Shown here: positions 28,326-37,814 of the stretch, piece after piece
How the letters are laid out: each line of letters opens with the position of its first letter
Numbering within the stretch: the stretch's first letter is position 1
Source: Xenophilus sp. E41
GTDB lineage: Bacteria; Pseudomonadota; Gammaproteobacteria; Burkholderiales; Burkholderiaceae_C
Direction: 5' to 3'
Assembly: GCF_003671765.1 (NCBI RefSeq)
Contig: NZ_QPIB01000043.1
Coordinates: 310,001-374,000, forward strand
DNA: 64,000 nucleotides
Notes under the pieces: generated by a model
Told to the model about the DNA's origin: nothing
The model's database searches: none
The model's input: only the letters and a program-made list of their open reading frames with translations
Program-made: the position numbers and the translations under genes

Positions 28326-28790
28326 TCAACCCTTCTTCCTGCGTTTGTCGCCCGCAACGGCCGCCGATGGATCGCGCGCGGTGAAGGCGTCGGTTTCGCC
28401 TTTCGCGTGCTTCTTCGGCTTGTGGGTCTTGGGCGGCTTCGCTACCGTCTCGTGCGGCGCAGGCTTGGCTGGCGGGGCGGGCGGCGGCGCGATGATGGCC
28501 GGCCGCTGTCGGGCGGCCTCGTGCTCCAGCGCGCGGCGCTCGCGCGCCATCGTTTCGGCCTGCCGCTGCGTCTCGCGGGTGTGCCGCTCCTGCGCCTGGC
28601 GGTCGGCGGCGCTGCGTGCGTCGTCCACCGCCACGGCGCGGCCGCCGGCGCAGGGCTGGTCGCTGTAGCTGCTGCCGCAGCGCCAGGCCTGGTTTCCAGT
28701 GCCGTTCGGGGCCGCAGCGCCCGCCGTATGGGCGCAGGCTGCTATCAAAAGTGAAGCAATCGTGTGAGCGGCGCGGTGTTGTGTGCGCAT
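28326..28790 (-). CDS. Secreted hypothetical protein, DUF4124-like N-terminus
   Basis: A 154-residue protein with a signal peptide (MRTQHRAAHTIASLLIAACAHTAGAAA) and a short Cys motif WRCGSSYSDQPCAGG resembling the start of DUF4124-type periplasmic proteins. Then follows a charged helical stretch (ERHTRETQRQAETMARERRALEHEAA) and a Pro/Lys-rich tail. The function is unknown. Part of the signal peptide is encoded by a family B repeat (28711-28760), which is unusual. Confidence 0.65.
   Translation of the reverse strand: MRTQHRAAHTIASLLIAACAHTAGAAAPNGTGNQAWRCGSSYSDQPCAGGRAVAVDDARSAADRQAQERHTRETQRQAETMARERRALEHEAARQRPAIIAPPPAPPAKPAPHETVAKPPKTHKPKKHAKGETDAFTARDPSAAVAGDKRRKKG
28711..28760. repeat. 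Family B repeat inside a signal-peptide coding region
   Basis: GCAGCGCCCGCCGTATGGGC followed by GCAGGCTGCTATCAAAAGTG matches the block order of the intergenic copies (GCAGCGCCCGTC..., GCGCAGGCAGCTAT...). On the minus strand it encodes SLLIAACAHTAGAAAPNG of the secreted protein. Confidence 0.6.
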
Positions 28791-28817
28791 CGTCTCTCCT
28801 CCCTGGGGTGCTCGGCG

Positions 28818-29456
28818 CTAACCCGGCGCCGCGGCGGGCGGCCCGCCGTCGCCCGGCTCGCGCCGGGGCGGTTTGGGCCGGGGCGGCTTGCTGGTGTGGA
28901 TCAGCAAGGTCGCCTTGTCCATCTCGCCGGCCACCAGGGCCGGCACGGCGTGCAGGGTGCGCACGATCGTGTCGTCGATCGCCTCGCGCTGCTCGCGCAG
29001 CGGCTTCTTGAGCACCCAGTGGATGACTTCGCTCTTCACGCCGGGGTGGCCGATGCCGATGCGCAGGCGCCAGTAGTCACCCGTGCCCAGCTGCGCGTGG
29101 ATGTCGCGCAGGCCGTTGTGGCCAGCGTGGCTGCCGCCGAACTTGAGCTTGGCCTGGCCGGGCACGACGTCGAGTTCGTCGTGCACCACGAGGATCTCTT
29201 CCGGTGCGATCTTGAAGAAGCGGGCGAGGGCGCCGACCGACTTGCCCGAAAGGTTCATGAAGGTCTGCGGCTCCAGCAGCCACACGGTCTGGCCCTGGAC
29301 GGTGGTGCGTGCCACCAGGCCGTGGTAGCTGCGCTCGGGCTGCAGATGGAGCTTCCAGTCGCGCGCCAGGGCGTCGATCCACCAGAAGCCCGCGTTGTGG
29401 CGCGTGGCCTCGTACTCCGGGCCCGGATTGCCGAGGCCGACGAACAGCTTGATCAT
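28818..29456 (-). CDS. pth: Peptidyl-tRNA hydrolase
   Basis: A 212-residue Pth that releases peptides from peptidyl-tRNA dropped by ribosomes. Motifs are [25 protein letters not shown] with the catalytic His20, [43 protein letters not shown]. The tail beyond residue 190 is Lys/Pro/Arg-rich and variable. It follows rplY on the same strand, the common rplY-pth order. Confidence 0.95.
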   Translation of the reverse strand: MIKLFVGLGNPGPEYEATRHNAGFWWIDALARDWKLHLQPERSYHGLVARTTVQGQTVWLLEPQTFMNLSGKSVGALARFFKIAPEEILVVHDELDVVPGQAKLKFGGSHAGHNGLRDIHAQLGTGDYWRLRIGIGHPGVKSEVIHWVLKKPLREQREAIDDTIVRTLHAVPALVAGEMDKATLLIHTSKPPRPKPPRREPGDGGPPAAAPG

Positions 29457-29492
29457 GGGGGTGGATTATCCGGGTGGGTTTTTTGCGAGGCC

Positions 29493-29524
29493 CGAAAAGC
29501 AGACGGCCCGCCGAAGCGGGCCGT
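29493..29524 (-). terminator. Hairpin after rplY (probable terminator)
   Basis: ACGGCCCGC-CGAA-GCGGGCCGT (29503-29524) is a perfect 9-bp stem with a tetraloop, just after the rplY stop. On the minus strand it is followed by CTGCTTTTCG, a weak T-run, so termination may be partial and pth may be read through. Confidence 0.55.
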
Positions 29525-29547
29525 CGAATCGCACACGCGAGCGGCGA

Positions 29548-30192
29548 TTACTTCTTCTTGCCACCCTTGGCCGGTGCGGGCGCGGGTGCTGCGGCTGCAG
29601 CGCCTTCGGCCGGTGCTTCGGGTTCTTCCTCGACGGCCGGCGCCGTGGCGGATGCCAGGACGGGGTTGACCTTGCCGTGGCTCACCCAACGCACGCCGCG
29701 CGGCAGCTTGATGTCCTTGAGCGTGACGGTGCCGTTCTTCTTCAGGCCCGACAGGTCCACCTCGATGAACTCGGGGAGTTCCGACGGCAGGCAGCTCACT
29801 TCCAGTTCGGTCGTGACGTGGTTGACGAGGTTGTGCTCGAGCTTGACGGCATCGGACTCTTCCTCACCCTTGAAGTGCAGCGGCACCTTCATGGTCATGC
29901 GGGTGCGGGCATCGACGCGCTGGAAGTCGATGTGCTGCACCAGTTGCTTGAAGGGGTGGTATTGCACGTCGCGCAGCAGGACCTTGCTCACGTTGCCGCC
30001 CAATTCCATCTCGAGGACGGAGGAGTGGAAGGCTTCCTTCTTGAGGGCGTGCCACAGGGCGTTGTGGTCGAGTTCGATCAGTTGCGGCTGGCCTTCGCCA
30101 CCGTAGACGATGCCGGGCGTCTTGCCGGCGTTGCGCAGACGGCGGCTCGCACCCGTACCCTGCTTGGCGCGCTCGAAAGCGACGAATTTCAT
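29548..30192 (-). CDS. rplY: 50S ribosomal protein L25/general stress protein Ctc
   Basis: A 214-residue long-form L25 (CTC), which binds 5S rRNA. N-terminal L25 domain [33 protein letters not shown]-terminal Ctc beta domain [22 protein letters not shown] and an Ala/Pro-rich acidic tail ending in lysines. Located between prs and pth as in many betaproteobacteria. Confidence 0.95.
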   Translation of the reverse strand: MKFVAFERAKQGTGASRRLRNAGKTPGIVYGGEGQPQLIELDHNALWHALKKEAFHSSVLEMELGGNVSKVLLRDVQYHPFKQLVQHIDFQRVDARTRMTMKVPLHFKGEEESDAVKLEHNLVNHVTTELEVSCLPSELPEFIEVDLSGLKKNGTVTLKDIKLPRGVRWVSHGKVNPVLASATAPAVEEEPEAPAEGAAAAAPAPAPAKGGKKK

Positions 30193-30265
30193 AGCGATTC
30201 TCCAGATGGAACCGGCCGCGACCAGCCTGGCTCCGTTTCAAAAAGTCCCCGGAGGGACACGAAGA

Positions 30266-30404
30266 AGGAGCGGCGAAGCCTGCTCCTCCAAGACGGCGCG
30301 AAGCATCGCGCAGCGTCGTCTCTCTACTGCAGTTGGGGTCCGGCTTTGCCGGCCCCGACTGCACTGATCTTCAAGTTCACTCGGCGATCGAAGATCGCTG
30401 AGTG
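30266..30404. other. Row of four hairpins between prs and rplY
   Basis: The 213-base gap holds successive stem-loops. They are AGGAGCGGC-GAA-GCC-T-GCTCCT (30266-30287), a dyad GCGCGA-AGCA-TCGCGC within 30290-30322, TGCAGTTGGGGTCCGGC-TTT-GCCGGCCCCGACTGCA (written in two arms; 30328-30363), and CACTCGGCGATC-GAA-GATCGCTGAGTG (arms 30378-30389 and 30393-30404). None is followed by a clear T-run. They may be mRNA processing or stability elements between prs and rplY. Confidence 0.6.
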
Positions 30405-30405
30405 C

Positions 30406-31380
30406 TCAGAACAGGTTTTCCTGGTCCGAGAACAGGCTCATCACCGACTCGCCCTTGGCGATGCGCTGGATCGTCTCGGCGAACAGCGGCGCCACGGACA
30501 GCTGGCGGATCTTGCTGCAGCCCAGTGCGGCATCGGACAGCGGGATCGTGTTGGTCACGCAGACTTCGTCGAGGGCGGTGCCCTGGGCGATGCGTTCCAT
30601 GGCCGGGCCCGAGAACACCGGGTGCGTGCAGTAGGCGTACACGCTCTTGGCGCCGCGCTCCTTCAGCACCTCGGCCGCCTTCACCAGCGTGCCGGCGGTG
30701 TCGATCATGTCGTCCATGATCACGCAGTTGCGGTTCTCGATCTCGCCGATGACGTTCATCACCTCGCTCACGTTCGCCTTCGGGCGACGCTTGTCGATGA
30801 TGGCGAGGTCGCAGTTGAGCTGCTTGGCCAGAGCGCGGGCACGGACCACGCCGCCGACGTCGGGCGAGACCACGATCAGGTCCTCGTAGTTCTTGGCGCG
30901 CAGGTCGCCCAGCAGCACCGGCGAGGCGTAGATGTTGTCGACCGGGATGTCGAAGAAGCCCTGGATCTGGTCGGCGTGCAGGTCCATCGTGAGGACGCGG
31001 TCGACGCCGACGGTCTGCAGCAGGTTGGCGACCACCTTGGCCGAGATCGGCACGCGGCTGGAGCGCGGGCGGCGGTCCTGGCGGGCGTAGCCGAAATAAG
31101 GGATGACGGCGCTGATCCGCTCGGCCGAAGCGCGCTTGAGCGCGTCGACCATGATCAGCAGTTCCATCAGGTTCTCGTTCGTGGGCGCGCAGGTCGACTG
31201 GACGACGAACACGTCGCGGGCACGGACGTTCTGGTTGATCTCGACGGTGACTTCTCCATCGGAGAAGCGGCCCACGCGGGCGGCGCCCAACGTGGTGCCC
31301 AGGTGCTGCGCGATCTCGGCCGCGAGGCCGGGATTGGCGTTGCCGGTGAAAACCATGAAGTCAGGGTGATGCGCCTGCAT
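30406..31380 (-). CDS. prs: Ribose-phosphate pyrophosphokinase
   Basis: A 324-residue PRPP synthetase, which makes PRPP from ribose-5-phosphate and ATP for nucleotide, His, Trp and NAD synthesis. Visible elements are [48 protein letters not shown], the PRPP loop [13 protein letters not shown] and C-terminal [10 protein letters not shown]. The start could be ATG 31380 or the in-frame ATG at 31356. tRNA-Gln lies just upstream on the same strand, as commonly found with prs and ispE. Confidence 0.95.
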   Translation of the reverse strand: MQAHHPDFMVFTGNANPGLAAEIAQHLGTTLGAARVGRFSDGEVTVEINQNVRARDVFVVQSTCAPTNENLMELLIMVDALKRASAERISAVIPYFGYARQDRRPRSSRVPISAKVVANLLQTVGVDRVLTMDLHADQIQGFFDIPVDNIYASPVLLGDLRAKNYEDLIVVSPDVGGVVRARALAKQLNCDLAIIDKRRPKANVSEVMNVIGEIENRNCVIMDDMIDTAGTLVKAAEVLKERGAKSVYAYCTHPVFSGPAMERIAQGTALDEVCVTNTIPLSDAALGCSKIRQLSVAPLFAETIQRIAKGESVMSLFSDQENLF

Positions 31381-31464
31381 GCGTGTTTCCCGGCGGTCTG
31401 AGCGATTGGGCCTTGAAGGCCCGCACCTTGCGGCGCGGCGCCGTTCTTTGTCGTGGAAAGAATT

Positions 31465-31541
31465 TGGCAGGGGAGAAAGGATTCGAACCTTTGCATGCCG
31501 GAATCAAAATCCGGTGCCTTAACCAGCTTGGCGACTCCCCT
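31465..31541 (-). tRNA. tRNA-Gln(TTG)
   Basis: On the minus strand a 77-base cloverleaf: acceptor AGGGGAG/CTCCCCT, discriminator G and encoded CCA, D-arm with GCCAAGCTGGTTAAGGC, anticodon loop GATTTTGATTC giving anticodon TTG, T-arm GGTTCGAATCC. It lies between ispE and prs. Confidence 0.95.
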
Positions 31542-31612
31542 ACACAGGAGAGTGGTCAAAGACCACCCACCGATGAATGTCGCACCCAGCCACCTCTCGG
31601 CGACTGGCTTTT

Positions 31613-32479
31613 CTAGACCGCCCAGCCTGCGAGAGGATGGACTTCCAGATTGCTGCACTGCCGAAGCTGCCAACCCGGTGGCGGGTCGTCGAGCAACGGG
31701 CCGTGCGGCGCATTGTCTCTCTGTTCCAGCGGCGCGAACACCGCACTGCCGGACCCGGTCATCCGTGCCTCCAGTCCCTGGCTGCCGAGCCATTCGATGG
31801 CCTGGCGCACCTCGGGGCAGAGCCTCTGGGCAACCGGCTGCAAGTCGTTGTGGCCGAATCTGAAGATTTCGGCTGCATCGTTTGCAGCAAAGCCAGAGAG
31901 TATAGCAGGACTTGTTTCGCGTTGAAGGTCTTCGGCGGCAAAAATGAGACGCGTGTCCAGCCCCGCCGTCGGCTTGAGCACCGCGAAGCGACCGCTCGGC
32001 AGGGCCACCGGCGTTATCTCCTCGCCGATGCCCTCGACCCAGGCGTTGTGGCCGCGCAGGAAGAAGGGCACGTCGGCACCCAGCGCGAGGCCGATCCGCT
32101 CGAGCCGCTGCAGTGGCAGGCGAAGGTCCCACAGTCGATTGAGGGCCAGCAGGCAGGTGGCCGCGTCGGACGAGCCGCCGCCCATCCCGGCCTGGGCCGG
32201 CACCTGCTTCGCGACGCCGATGTGCGCGCCCTGGCCCGGTGCGGCGAAGGCCTGCAGCGCTCGCGCGGCGCGCAGCACGAGGTCGTCCGCGGGGAGTGGC
32301 GTCGTCAGGTCCTCGCGCGTGAGCTGCCCATCGCGCCGCAGCTCGACGTGCAGCACGTCGCTCCAGTCGATCAGCATGAACACCGACTGCAGCAGGTGGT
32401 AGCCGTCGTCGCGGCGGCCCGTGATGTGCAGGAAGAGGTTGAGCTTGGCCGGCGCCGGCAGGTCGTACAGGGCGTTCAC
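31613..32479 (-). CDS. ispE: 4-(cytidine 5'-diphospho)-2-C-methyl-D-erythritol kinase
   Basis: A 288-residue GHMP kinase of the MEP isoprenoid pathway. Motifs are PAPAKLNLFLHITGRRDDGYH at the N-terminus, the ATP loop PAQAGMGGGSSDAA, and the C-terminal MTGSGSAVFAP. The GTG start at 32479 overlaps the lolB TGA by 4 bases, which fixes it. Order ispE-tRNA-Gln-prs is conserved in beta- and gammaproteobacteria. Confidence 0.95.
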   Translation of the reverse strand: MNALYDLPAPAKLNLFLHITGRRDDGYHLLQSVFMLIDWSDVLHVELRRDGQLTREDLTTPLPADDLVLRAARALQAFAAPGQGAHIGVAKQVPAQAGMGGGSSDAATCLLALNRLWDLRLPLQRLERIGLALGADVPFFLRGHNAWVEGIGEEITPVALPSGRFAVLKPTAGLDTRLIFAAEDLQRETSPAILSGFAANDAAEIFRFGHNDLQPVAQRLCPEVRQAIEWLGSQGLEARMTGSGSAVFAPLEQRDNAPHGPLLDDPPPGWQLRQCSNLEVHPLAGWAV

Positions 32480-33006
32480 GGCCGTCGGCTCTCGACGCCG
32501 GCACGCGGCACGGCCTCGAAGACCACGCGCAGGTCGGCCGTGGGCTGCGGCGACTCGCGCACCGCCTGCAACCGGCCCGAGGCGACCTGGCTCAGGTCGG
32601 CACGCCAGCCCGGCACGGCAGCCGGCTGGCCCGCTAGCCATTGGAAGAGCGCGTCCACCGGCAAGGCGGCGCCGGTCACGCGTTCGGCCAGCGTGTCGAT
32701 GGAGTCGTAGCGCTGCGTGCGCTGGCCGTCGCGCAGCAGCGCTTCGCCCGGCGACCACTGCAGGACGCCCAGCGTGCTGCCGATGGGGCTGGTGAGCGTG
32801 AGTTCGCCGCGGCCGGGCGCACCGCGCAACTCGAAGAGGGCGGCGAAGGACTGCACCGGCTGGCTGTCCACGCGCAGAGACAGGCGCCCTGTCCATTGGC
32901 CGTCTTGCGCGTCCAAGCTGTCGCCGGGCCGCGCGGGTGTTGCGCAGCCAGCTATGAAAAAGGGAGCAACCGCCGCTACGGCGGCCAGGGCCGTGCGGCG
33001 CTTCAC
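32476..33006 (-). CDS. lolB: Outer-membrane lipoprotein LolB
   Basis: A 176-residue lipoprotein that inserts lipoproteins in the outer membrane. Signal and lipobox KRRTALAAVAAVAPFFIAGC; then GQWTGRLSLRVDSQPVQSFAALFELRG, LTLTSPIGSTLGVLQWSPGEALL and ALFQWLAGQPAAVPGW, the typical LolB series. GTG start in a 4-base overlap with the TPR gene, stop in a 4-base overlap with ispE. The end of the signal peptide is encoded by a family B-like core (32937-32970). Confidence 0.92.
   Translation of the reverse strand: MKRRTALAAVAAVAPFFIAGCATPARPGDSLDAQDGQWTGRLSLRVDSQPVQSFAALFELRGAPGRGELTLTSPIGSTLGVLQWSPGEALLRDGQRTQRYDSIDTLAERVTGAALPVDALFQWLAGQPAAVPGWRADLSQVASGRLQAVRESPQPTADLRVVFEAVPRAGVESRRP
32937..32970. 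repeat. Family B core inside the lolB signal peptide
   Basis: TTGCGCAGCCAGCTATGAAA matches the core GCGCAGGCAGCTATGAAA of the intergenic copy at 38940-38955; the flanking GGGAGCAAC resembles the ending of other copies. On the minus strand it encodes VAPFFIAGCA, including the lipobox Cys. Confidence 0.5.
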
Positions 33007-34817
33007 AGCTTCACGCGCAGGCGCTTGAGTGTTTCCTGCAGGGTCTGGTTGTCGGCATCGGCCAGCACGGCCTGCTTCCACACCGACACGGCGCGGTCGC
33101 GCTGGCCGCTGGCCCACAGCACCTCGCCCAGGTGGGCGCCGATCTCGGGATCGGGACGCTTCTTGTAGGCGGCTTCGAGGATGCGCTGCGCCTCCGCGAC
33201 GTTGCCCAGCCGGTACTCGACCCAGCCCAGGCTGTCGGCGATGAAGGGATCGTCCGGTGCCAGCGAGACGGCCTTGCGGATCAGCTCGCGCGCTTCCTCG
33301 AGGCGGATGTTCCGATCGGCCAGCGAGTAGCCCAGCGCGTTGTACGCGTTCTGGTTGTCGGGCTTCATCGCCATCAGCTTGCGCAGCAGCCGCTCCATTT
33401 CGTCGAGGCGGTCGATCTTCTCGGCGGCCATGGCCTGTTCGTAGATCAGGTCGCTGTCGGCGGGGTCGGCGGCGCTGGCCTTGGCCAACATGTCGTAGGC
33501 GGCCTGGTACTCCCTGGCCTCGCGCAGCAACTGCACCTCGGCCATGAACTTCTGCTTCTTGTCGGCGTCGCTGCGCTCGGGCAGGTTGCGGATCAGTTCG
33601 CGCGCCTGTGGCAGCTTGCCCTGGCGGGCCAGGAGCAGGGCGCGGCGCGTCTGCGCCGCCGCCAATTGGTCCGTGCTCTCGATGCGCGACAGCCAGCGCT
33701 CGGCGCCGGCAAAGTCCTTGCGCCTCTCGGCCAACTGCGAGAGCTGGATGTAGGCCTGCGCCATGCCGCGCGTGCGCTCGTCGGCGTCGCGCTGCTGGCT
33801 CGCCAGTTCGAGGTAGCGCTGCAGCGATGCCTCCGCCGCGCCGTCCTGGCGCGCCTGCACCTGCAGCGAGCCCAGCAGGAGCCACGGGTCCGGCAGGTCG
33901 GGGCGGGCCTTGGTGACCGCCTCGAGTTCGGTGGTCGCCTCGGCATAGCGCTGTCCTTCGGCCAGCACCCGTGCATAGGCCACGCGGGCTTCCGGCAGGG
34001 CCTTGGGGGTGGCCAGGTAGCGCTTGACCATCGCCTCGGCCTCGGGCCGGTCGGGATCGATCAGGTCCAGCGCGAGCACCGCGGGGCCGTCGGCATCCGG
34101 GTCGGCGGCCTGGCCCTTGCGGGCAGCGTCCATGGCGCCGGCCTCGTCGCCGGCCACCAGGCGCAGGCGGCCCACGGTCGTCCATGCAAGCCCGGCGGTG
34201 GCGGGGTTCTTCAGGTCGTCGACCAGGGCCTGCTCGACCACCGAGGCGGCGAGCTTCTTGTCGGCGGCGCGGCTGTAGTTGCGCGCGATGACCGCCATCA
34301 GCAGCGGATGCTCGACCACCGGCGTGGCGGCAAGTTCGGCACGCAGGGGCTCCACCGTCTCGCTCAGGCGGCCGAGCACGATGAGCACCTGCAGTTCGAG
34401 GCGGCGCGCGTCGCGCGAGTCCGGGATCGACTGCTTCCAGGCGCGGGCCGCGACCAGGGCGGCCTCGGGCGAGCGGGCCTGCACGGCCACGTCGACCGCA
34501 CGCTGGAACAGCTTGGGGTCGCCGGTGCGCCGCGCCGCATCGAGCAGCAGCTGGAAGCCTTCGACCGGGTCGCCGCCGGCGCGCGTGTTGAGTTCGCCCA
34601 GCAGCACCTCGTAGAAGAGTTGCGCGGTCATTGCCGAGGGGCGCGCGGTGCTTTCCTCGGGCTTCTCGGTCTTCTCGGCAGGAGCTGCGGGAACGGGGGT
34701 CGACGCCGGTGCCGAAGGGTTCGCCGGCGCCGGGCCGGGCGACTGCGCATGGGCGGTCAGCGCGGCGAGTGCGAGGGCGGCCGCCGCAAGGCGGTGTCGG
34801 CGGAGCGTGGGGTGCAT
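33003..34817 (-). CDS. TPR-repeat exported protein
   Basis: A 604-residue protein with signal peptide MHPTLRRHRLAAAALALAALTAHAQ, a Pro/Ala-rich linker, then tetratricopeptide-like repeats throughout, clearest near the end (NQNAYNALGYSLADRNIRLEEARELIRKAVSLAPDDPFIADSLGWVEYRLGNVAEA). It directly precedes lolB and ispE in coupled frames, an arrangement common in betaproteobacteria. Presumably it acts in the periplasm or outer membrane as a scaffold; specific function unknown. Confidence 0.85.
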   Translation of the reverse strand: MHPTLRRHRLAAAALALAALTAHAQSPGPAPANPSAPASTPVPAAPAEKTEKPEESTARPSAMTAQLFYEVLLGELNTRAGGDPVEGFQLLLDAARRTGDPKLFQRAVDVAVQARSPEAALVAARAWKQSIPDSRDARRLELQVLIVLGRLSETVEPLRAELAATPVVEHPLLMAVIARNYSRAADKKLAASVVEQALVDDLKNPATAGLAWTTVGRLRLVAGDEAGAMDAARKGQAADPDADGPAVLALDLIDPDRPEAEAMVKRYLATPKALPEARVAYARVLAEGQRYAEATTELEAVTKARPDLPDPWLLLGSLQVQARQDGAAEASLQRYLELASQQRDADERTRGMAQAYIQLSQLAERRKDFAGAERWLSRIESTDQLAAAQTRRALLLARQGKLPQARELIRNLPERSDADKKQKFMAEVQLLREAREYQAAYDMLAKASAADPADSDLIYEQAMAAEKIDRLDEMERLLRKLMAMKPDNQNAYNALGYSLADRNIRLEEARELIRKAVSLAPDDPFIADSLGWVEYRLGNVAEAQRILEAAYKKRPDPEIGAHLGEVLWASGQRDRAVSVWKQAVLADADNQTLQETLKRLRVKL

Positions 34818-34934
34818 CGAACCATAATAATCCAAGCGTCTTAGGCCACGGCCCCGGTGGGCTTCCTTGAAAACATGGCCTTTCCGGCCTGGGCGGCACC
34901 TGCCGCCGAACGCCTGGCATCCCCTTCCTGACCC

Positions 34935-35750
34935 ATGCCTGAACTCCCCGAAGTCGAAATCACGCGGCGCGGCTTTGCCGACCGCATCGCGGGCGGCCGC
35001 ATCACCGCCGTGCGCACCGGAAAGCCGTTGCGCTGGGCGCTTGCCGTGGCGCCCGAACTGCTCGTCGGCCGCGTCGTGCAGGGGGTGCGCCGGCGCGGCA
35101 AGTACCTGCTCATCGACCTCGACCACGGGCTGCTGCTCCTGCACCTGGGCATGTCGGGGAGCCTGCGCTTCGGTGTCGATCTGCCAGAGGCGCAGGTGCA
35201 CGACCACTTCGACCTGGTCACGACGCAGGGCATGCTGCGTCTCAACGATCCGCGCCGCTTCGGCGCCGTGGTCTATGTGGAGGCCGAGGATTCCCCGCTC
35301 GCCCACAAGCTGCTGGGCGGGCTGGGCATGGAGCCGCTGGACGCCGGCTTCGACCTGGCCGAATTCCAGGCGGGGCTGCGACGCCGCCGAGCGCCGATCA
35401 AGCAGGTGCTGCTGGCCGGCGACGTGGTCGTGGGCGTGGGCAACATCTATGCGTCGGAGGCGCTGTTCCTGGCGGGCATCCGGCCGACGCTGGCGGCCTC
35501 GCGCATCTCGCGGCCACGGGCCGCCCGCCTGCATGCGGCGGTGCGCGAGATCCTGGCGCGCGCCGTGGAGCGCGGGGGCAGCACTCTGCGCGATTTCTCT
35601 CACGTGGACGGGCAGACCGGCTACTTCCAGCTGGACGCCATGGTCTATGGTCGTGGGGGCGAGCCCTGCCGCGTCTGTGCCACCCCGATCCGGCAGATCC
35701 GCCAGGGGCAGCGATCGACCTTCTTCTGCCCCGTGTGTCAAAAAAGCTGA
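34935..35750 (+). CDS. mutM: Formamidopyrimidine-DNA glycosylase (Fpg/MutM)
   Basis: A 271-residue bifunctional glycosylase/AP lyase that removes 8-oxoguanine and FaPy lesions. The N-terminus [12 protein letters not shown] carries catalytic Pro1 and Glu2; [11 protein letters not shown] holds the conserved Lys; [12 protein letters not shown] is the H2TH motif; the C-terminal zinc finger is [24 protein letters not shown]. It is the first of a mutM-GTPase-mutY group, which joins the two enzymes of the GO repair system. Confidence 0.96.
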   Translation: MPELPEVEITRRGFADRIAGGRITAVRTGKPLRWALAVAPELLVGRVVQGVRRRGKYLLIDLDHGLLLLHLGMSGSLRFGVDLPEAQVHDHFDLVTTQGMLRLNDPRRFGAVVYVEAEDSPLAHKLLGGLGMEPLDAGFDLAEFQAGLRRRRAPIKQVLLAGDVVVGVGNIYASEALFLAGIRPTLAASRISRPRAARLHAAVREILARAVERGGSTLRDFSHVDGQTGYFQLDAMVYGRGGEPCRVCATPIRQIRQGQRSTFFCPVCQKS

Positions 35751-35843
35751 AACCCGCCGAACGGTCGCTGCGAGGCGTCCGAAAGGCCGTGCCGCTCGCA
35801 GAGTGGCAATGTTATATTTTGTAAACTACAACGAGCCGTCGCC

Positions 35844-37814
35844 TTGAGCCGATCCTTCAACCAGCAATTCGACCAGCACGGTGCCTGGCGGCGGAACTTC
35901 GCGCACCGGCTCAAGTGGCTGGCGAGCTGGCTGCGCGAGAACGACCTGATGGACCAGTCGGTGTCCGATCGCATGCGCGAGCTCGAGGCGCAGATGCGCA
36001 CGAGCAAGGTCATGGTCGCCTTCGTCGCCGAGTTCTCGCGCGGCAAGTCTGAGCTCATCAACGCGATCTTCTTTGCCGGCTACGGCCGCCGCATCATGCC
36101 GGCGAGCGCCGGGCGCACGACGATGTGCCCGACCGAGCTGGGCTACGACGCCGCGTACCTGCCGGGCCTTCGGCTGCTGCCCATCGAGACGCGGCTCGAG
36201 CCGCATTCGCTGACCCACTGGCGCGACCAGCCCGAGCGCTGGACCGAGGTGCCGGTCGACGTGCAGGACGCCGAGTCGCTGTCCGCCGCCATGCACAAGG
36301 TGGCCGAGGTGGACTGGGTGCCGGTCGAGCGGGCGCGTGCCCTCGGCTTCTGGAGCGACGAGACGCCGCAGGACAACCCCATGGTCGACGCCGAGGGCCG
36401 CGTCGAGGTGCCGCGCTGGCGCCACGCATTGCTCAACATGCCGCATCCGCTGCTGGAGCAGGGCCTGGTCATCCTCGACACCCCCGGACTCAACGCGATC
36501 GGTGCCGAGCCCGAGCTGACCGTCAGCCTGATCCCGCAGGCCCACGCCGTGGTGTTCATCCTTGGGGCCGACACGGGCGTGACGCGCTCCGACCTCGCCA
36601 TCTGGCGCGAGCACCTCGTGACCGAGGGCGACCCGGGCGAGACCCGCATCGTCGTGCTCAACAAGATCGACACGCTCTGGGACACGCTCAGCGCACCGGG
36701 GCAGATCGACGCGCAGATCGAGCGCCAGTGCACCCTCTCGGCCGACACCCTGGGCGTTCCGCGCGAGCGCGTGCTGCCGGTGTCGGCGCAGAAGGGGCTG
36801 CAGGCCAAGATCGCCAAGGACGCCGCGCTGCTGCAGGGCAGCCGCCTGCCGGCGCTCGAAGCCGCGCTGGGCGACGGGCTGCTGGGCCGGCGCGAAACCA
36901 TGCTGCGGCTGGCCGTCGAAGCCGGCGTGTCCGCCTTGCGTGCCGAAGCGTCGCGCATCCTCAGCGTGCGCGAGCGCGACCTGTCGGAGCAGGCGCTCGA
37001 GCTGCAGGGGCTGCGCGGCAAGAACAGTTCCGTGATCCGCCACATGCGCTCGCGCATCGAACAGGAGCAGTCCGAGTTCGAGTCGAGCAACACGCGCATC
37101 CTGGCCCTGCGTTCGGTGCAAGGCAAGCTGCTGCGCGAGGTGTACGCCGTGCTCGGCAGCACCGCGCTCAAGTCCGACCTCGCCCGGCTCGCTGCCACGC
37201 TCAAGCGTCCCGGCATCAAGCTGAGCGTCCGCAAGGTGTACGGCGCCACCTTCGACGTGCTGCGCAGCAACCTGCGCGAGGTGCAGGCCACCACGAGCGA
37301 AATCCAGGCGATGCTGCACGCCACCTTCCGGCAGCTCAATGCCGAGCATGGCTTCTCGCTGCAGGCACCGGCGGAGCCCGACCTGTCTGGCTTCGTCGCC
37401 GAGCTCGATGGCATCGAGCGCAGCCACCTGCACTACCTGGGCGTGGGCAACCTGCTCAAGCTCGCGCAGGGCGACTTCTGCGACCGGCTGGTCCGTGCGC
37501 TCGGCAGCCGGGTGCGCACCGTGAACGAGGCCGCGATGACCGAGGTGGAGCGCTGGAGCAAGGCGGCCGGCGCGCAGCTCGATGCGCAGCTCAAGGAGCG
37601 CCGCCGCAACTTCGTGCGGCGCATCGAATCGGTGGAGCGCATCCAGACCGCCGCCGGCGGCTTGGACGAGCGGCTGGGCGAGATCCGGTCGCAGGAGCAG
37701 GAACTGCAACTGCTCAACGAGCGCCTGCAGGAACTCACCGTCCTGCTGACCAGCCAGGAGCCGATCCCGCCCGCCGTGCCCGGTGCGCCGCGCGGCGAAC
37801 TGCGCGCGGCGTGA
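35844..37814 (+). CDS. Dynamin-like GTPase
   Basis: A 656-residue bacterial dynamin-superfamily protein. G1 is EFSRGKSELINAIF (Lys68, Ser69), Thr switch GRTTMCPTELGY, G3 LDTPGLN at 211-217, G4 VLNKIDTLWD near 271-280. The C-terminal half (after about 330) is helical with coiled-coil-like segments (RERDLSEQALELQGLRG; IRSQEQELQLLNERLQELTV). Start is TTG 35844 (MSRSFNQQFDQHG), giving the best N-terminus. Its stop overlaps the mutY GTG by 4 bases. In other bacteria dynamins remodel membranes; here the link with mutY is only positional. Confidence 0.82.
   Translation: MSRSFNQQFDQHGAWRRNFAHRLKWLASWLRENDLMDQSVSDRMRELEAQMRTSKVMVAFVAEFSRGKSELINAIFFAGYGRRIMPASAGRTTMCPTELGYDAAYLPGLRLLPIETRLEPHSLTHWRDQPERWTEVPVDVQDAESLSAAMHKVAEVDWVPVERARALGFWSDETPQDNPMVDAEGRVEVPRWRHALLNMPHPLLEQGLVILDTPGLNAIGAEPELTVSLIPQAHAVVFILGADTGVTRSDLAIWREHLVTEGDPGETRIVVLNKIDTLWDTLSAPGQIDAQIERQCTLSADTLGVPRERVLPVSAQKGLQAKIAKDAALLQGSRLPALEAALGDGLLGRRETMLRLAVEAGVSALRAEASRILSVRERDLSEQALELQGLRGKNSSVIRHMRSRIEQEQSEFESSNTRILALRSVQGKLLREVYAVLGSTALKSDLARLAATLKRPGIKLSVRKVYGATFDVLRSNLREVQATTSEIQAMLHATFRQLNAEHGFSLQAPAEPDLSGFVAELDGIERSHLHYLGVGNLLKLAQGDFCDRLVRALGSRVRTVNEAAMTEVERWSKAAGAQLDAQLKERRRNFVRRIESVERIQTAAGGLDERLGEIRSQEQELQLLNERLQELTVLLTSQEPIPPAVPGAPRGELRAA

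Noticed and set aside
32476-34920. 814-codon minus frame upstream of lolB
   Set aside because: Only the last 176 codons are LolB; the rest lies over the TPR gene in another frame.
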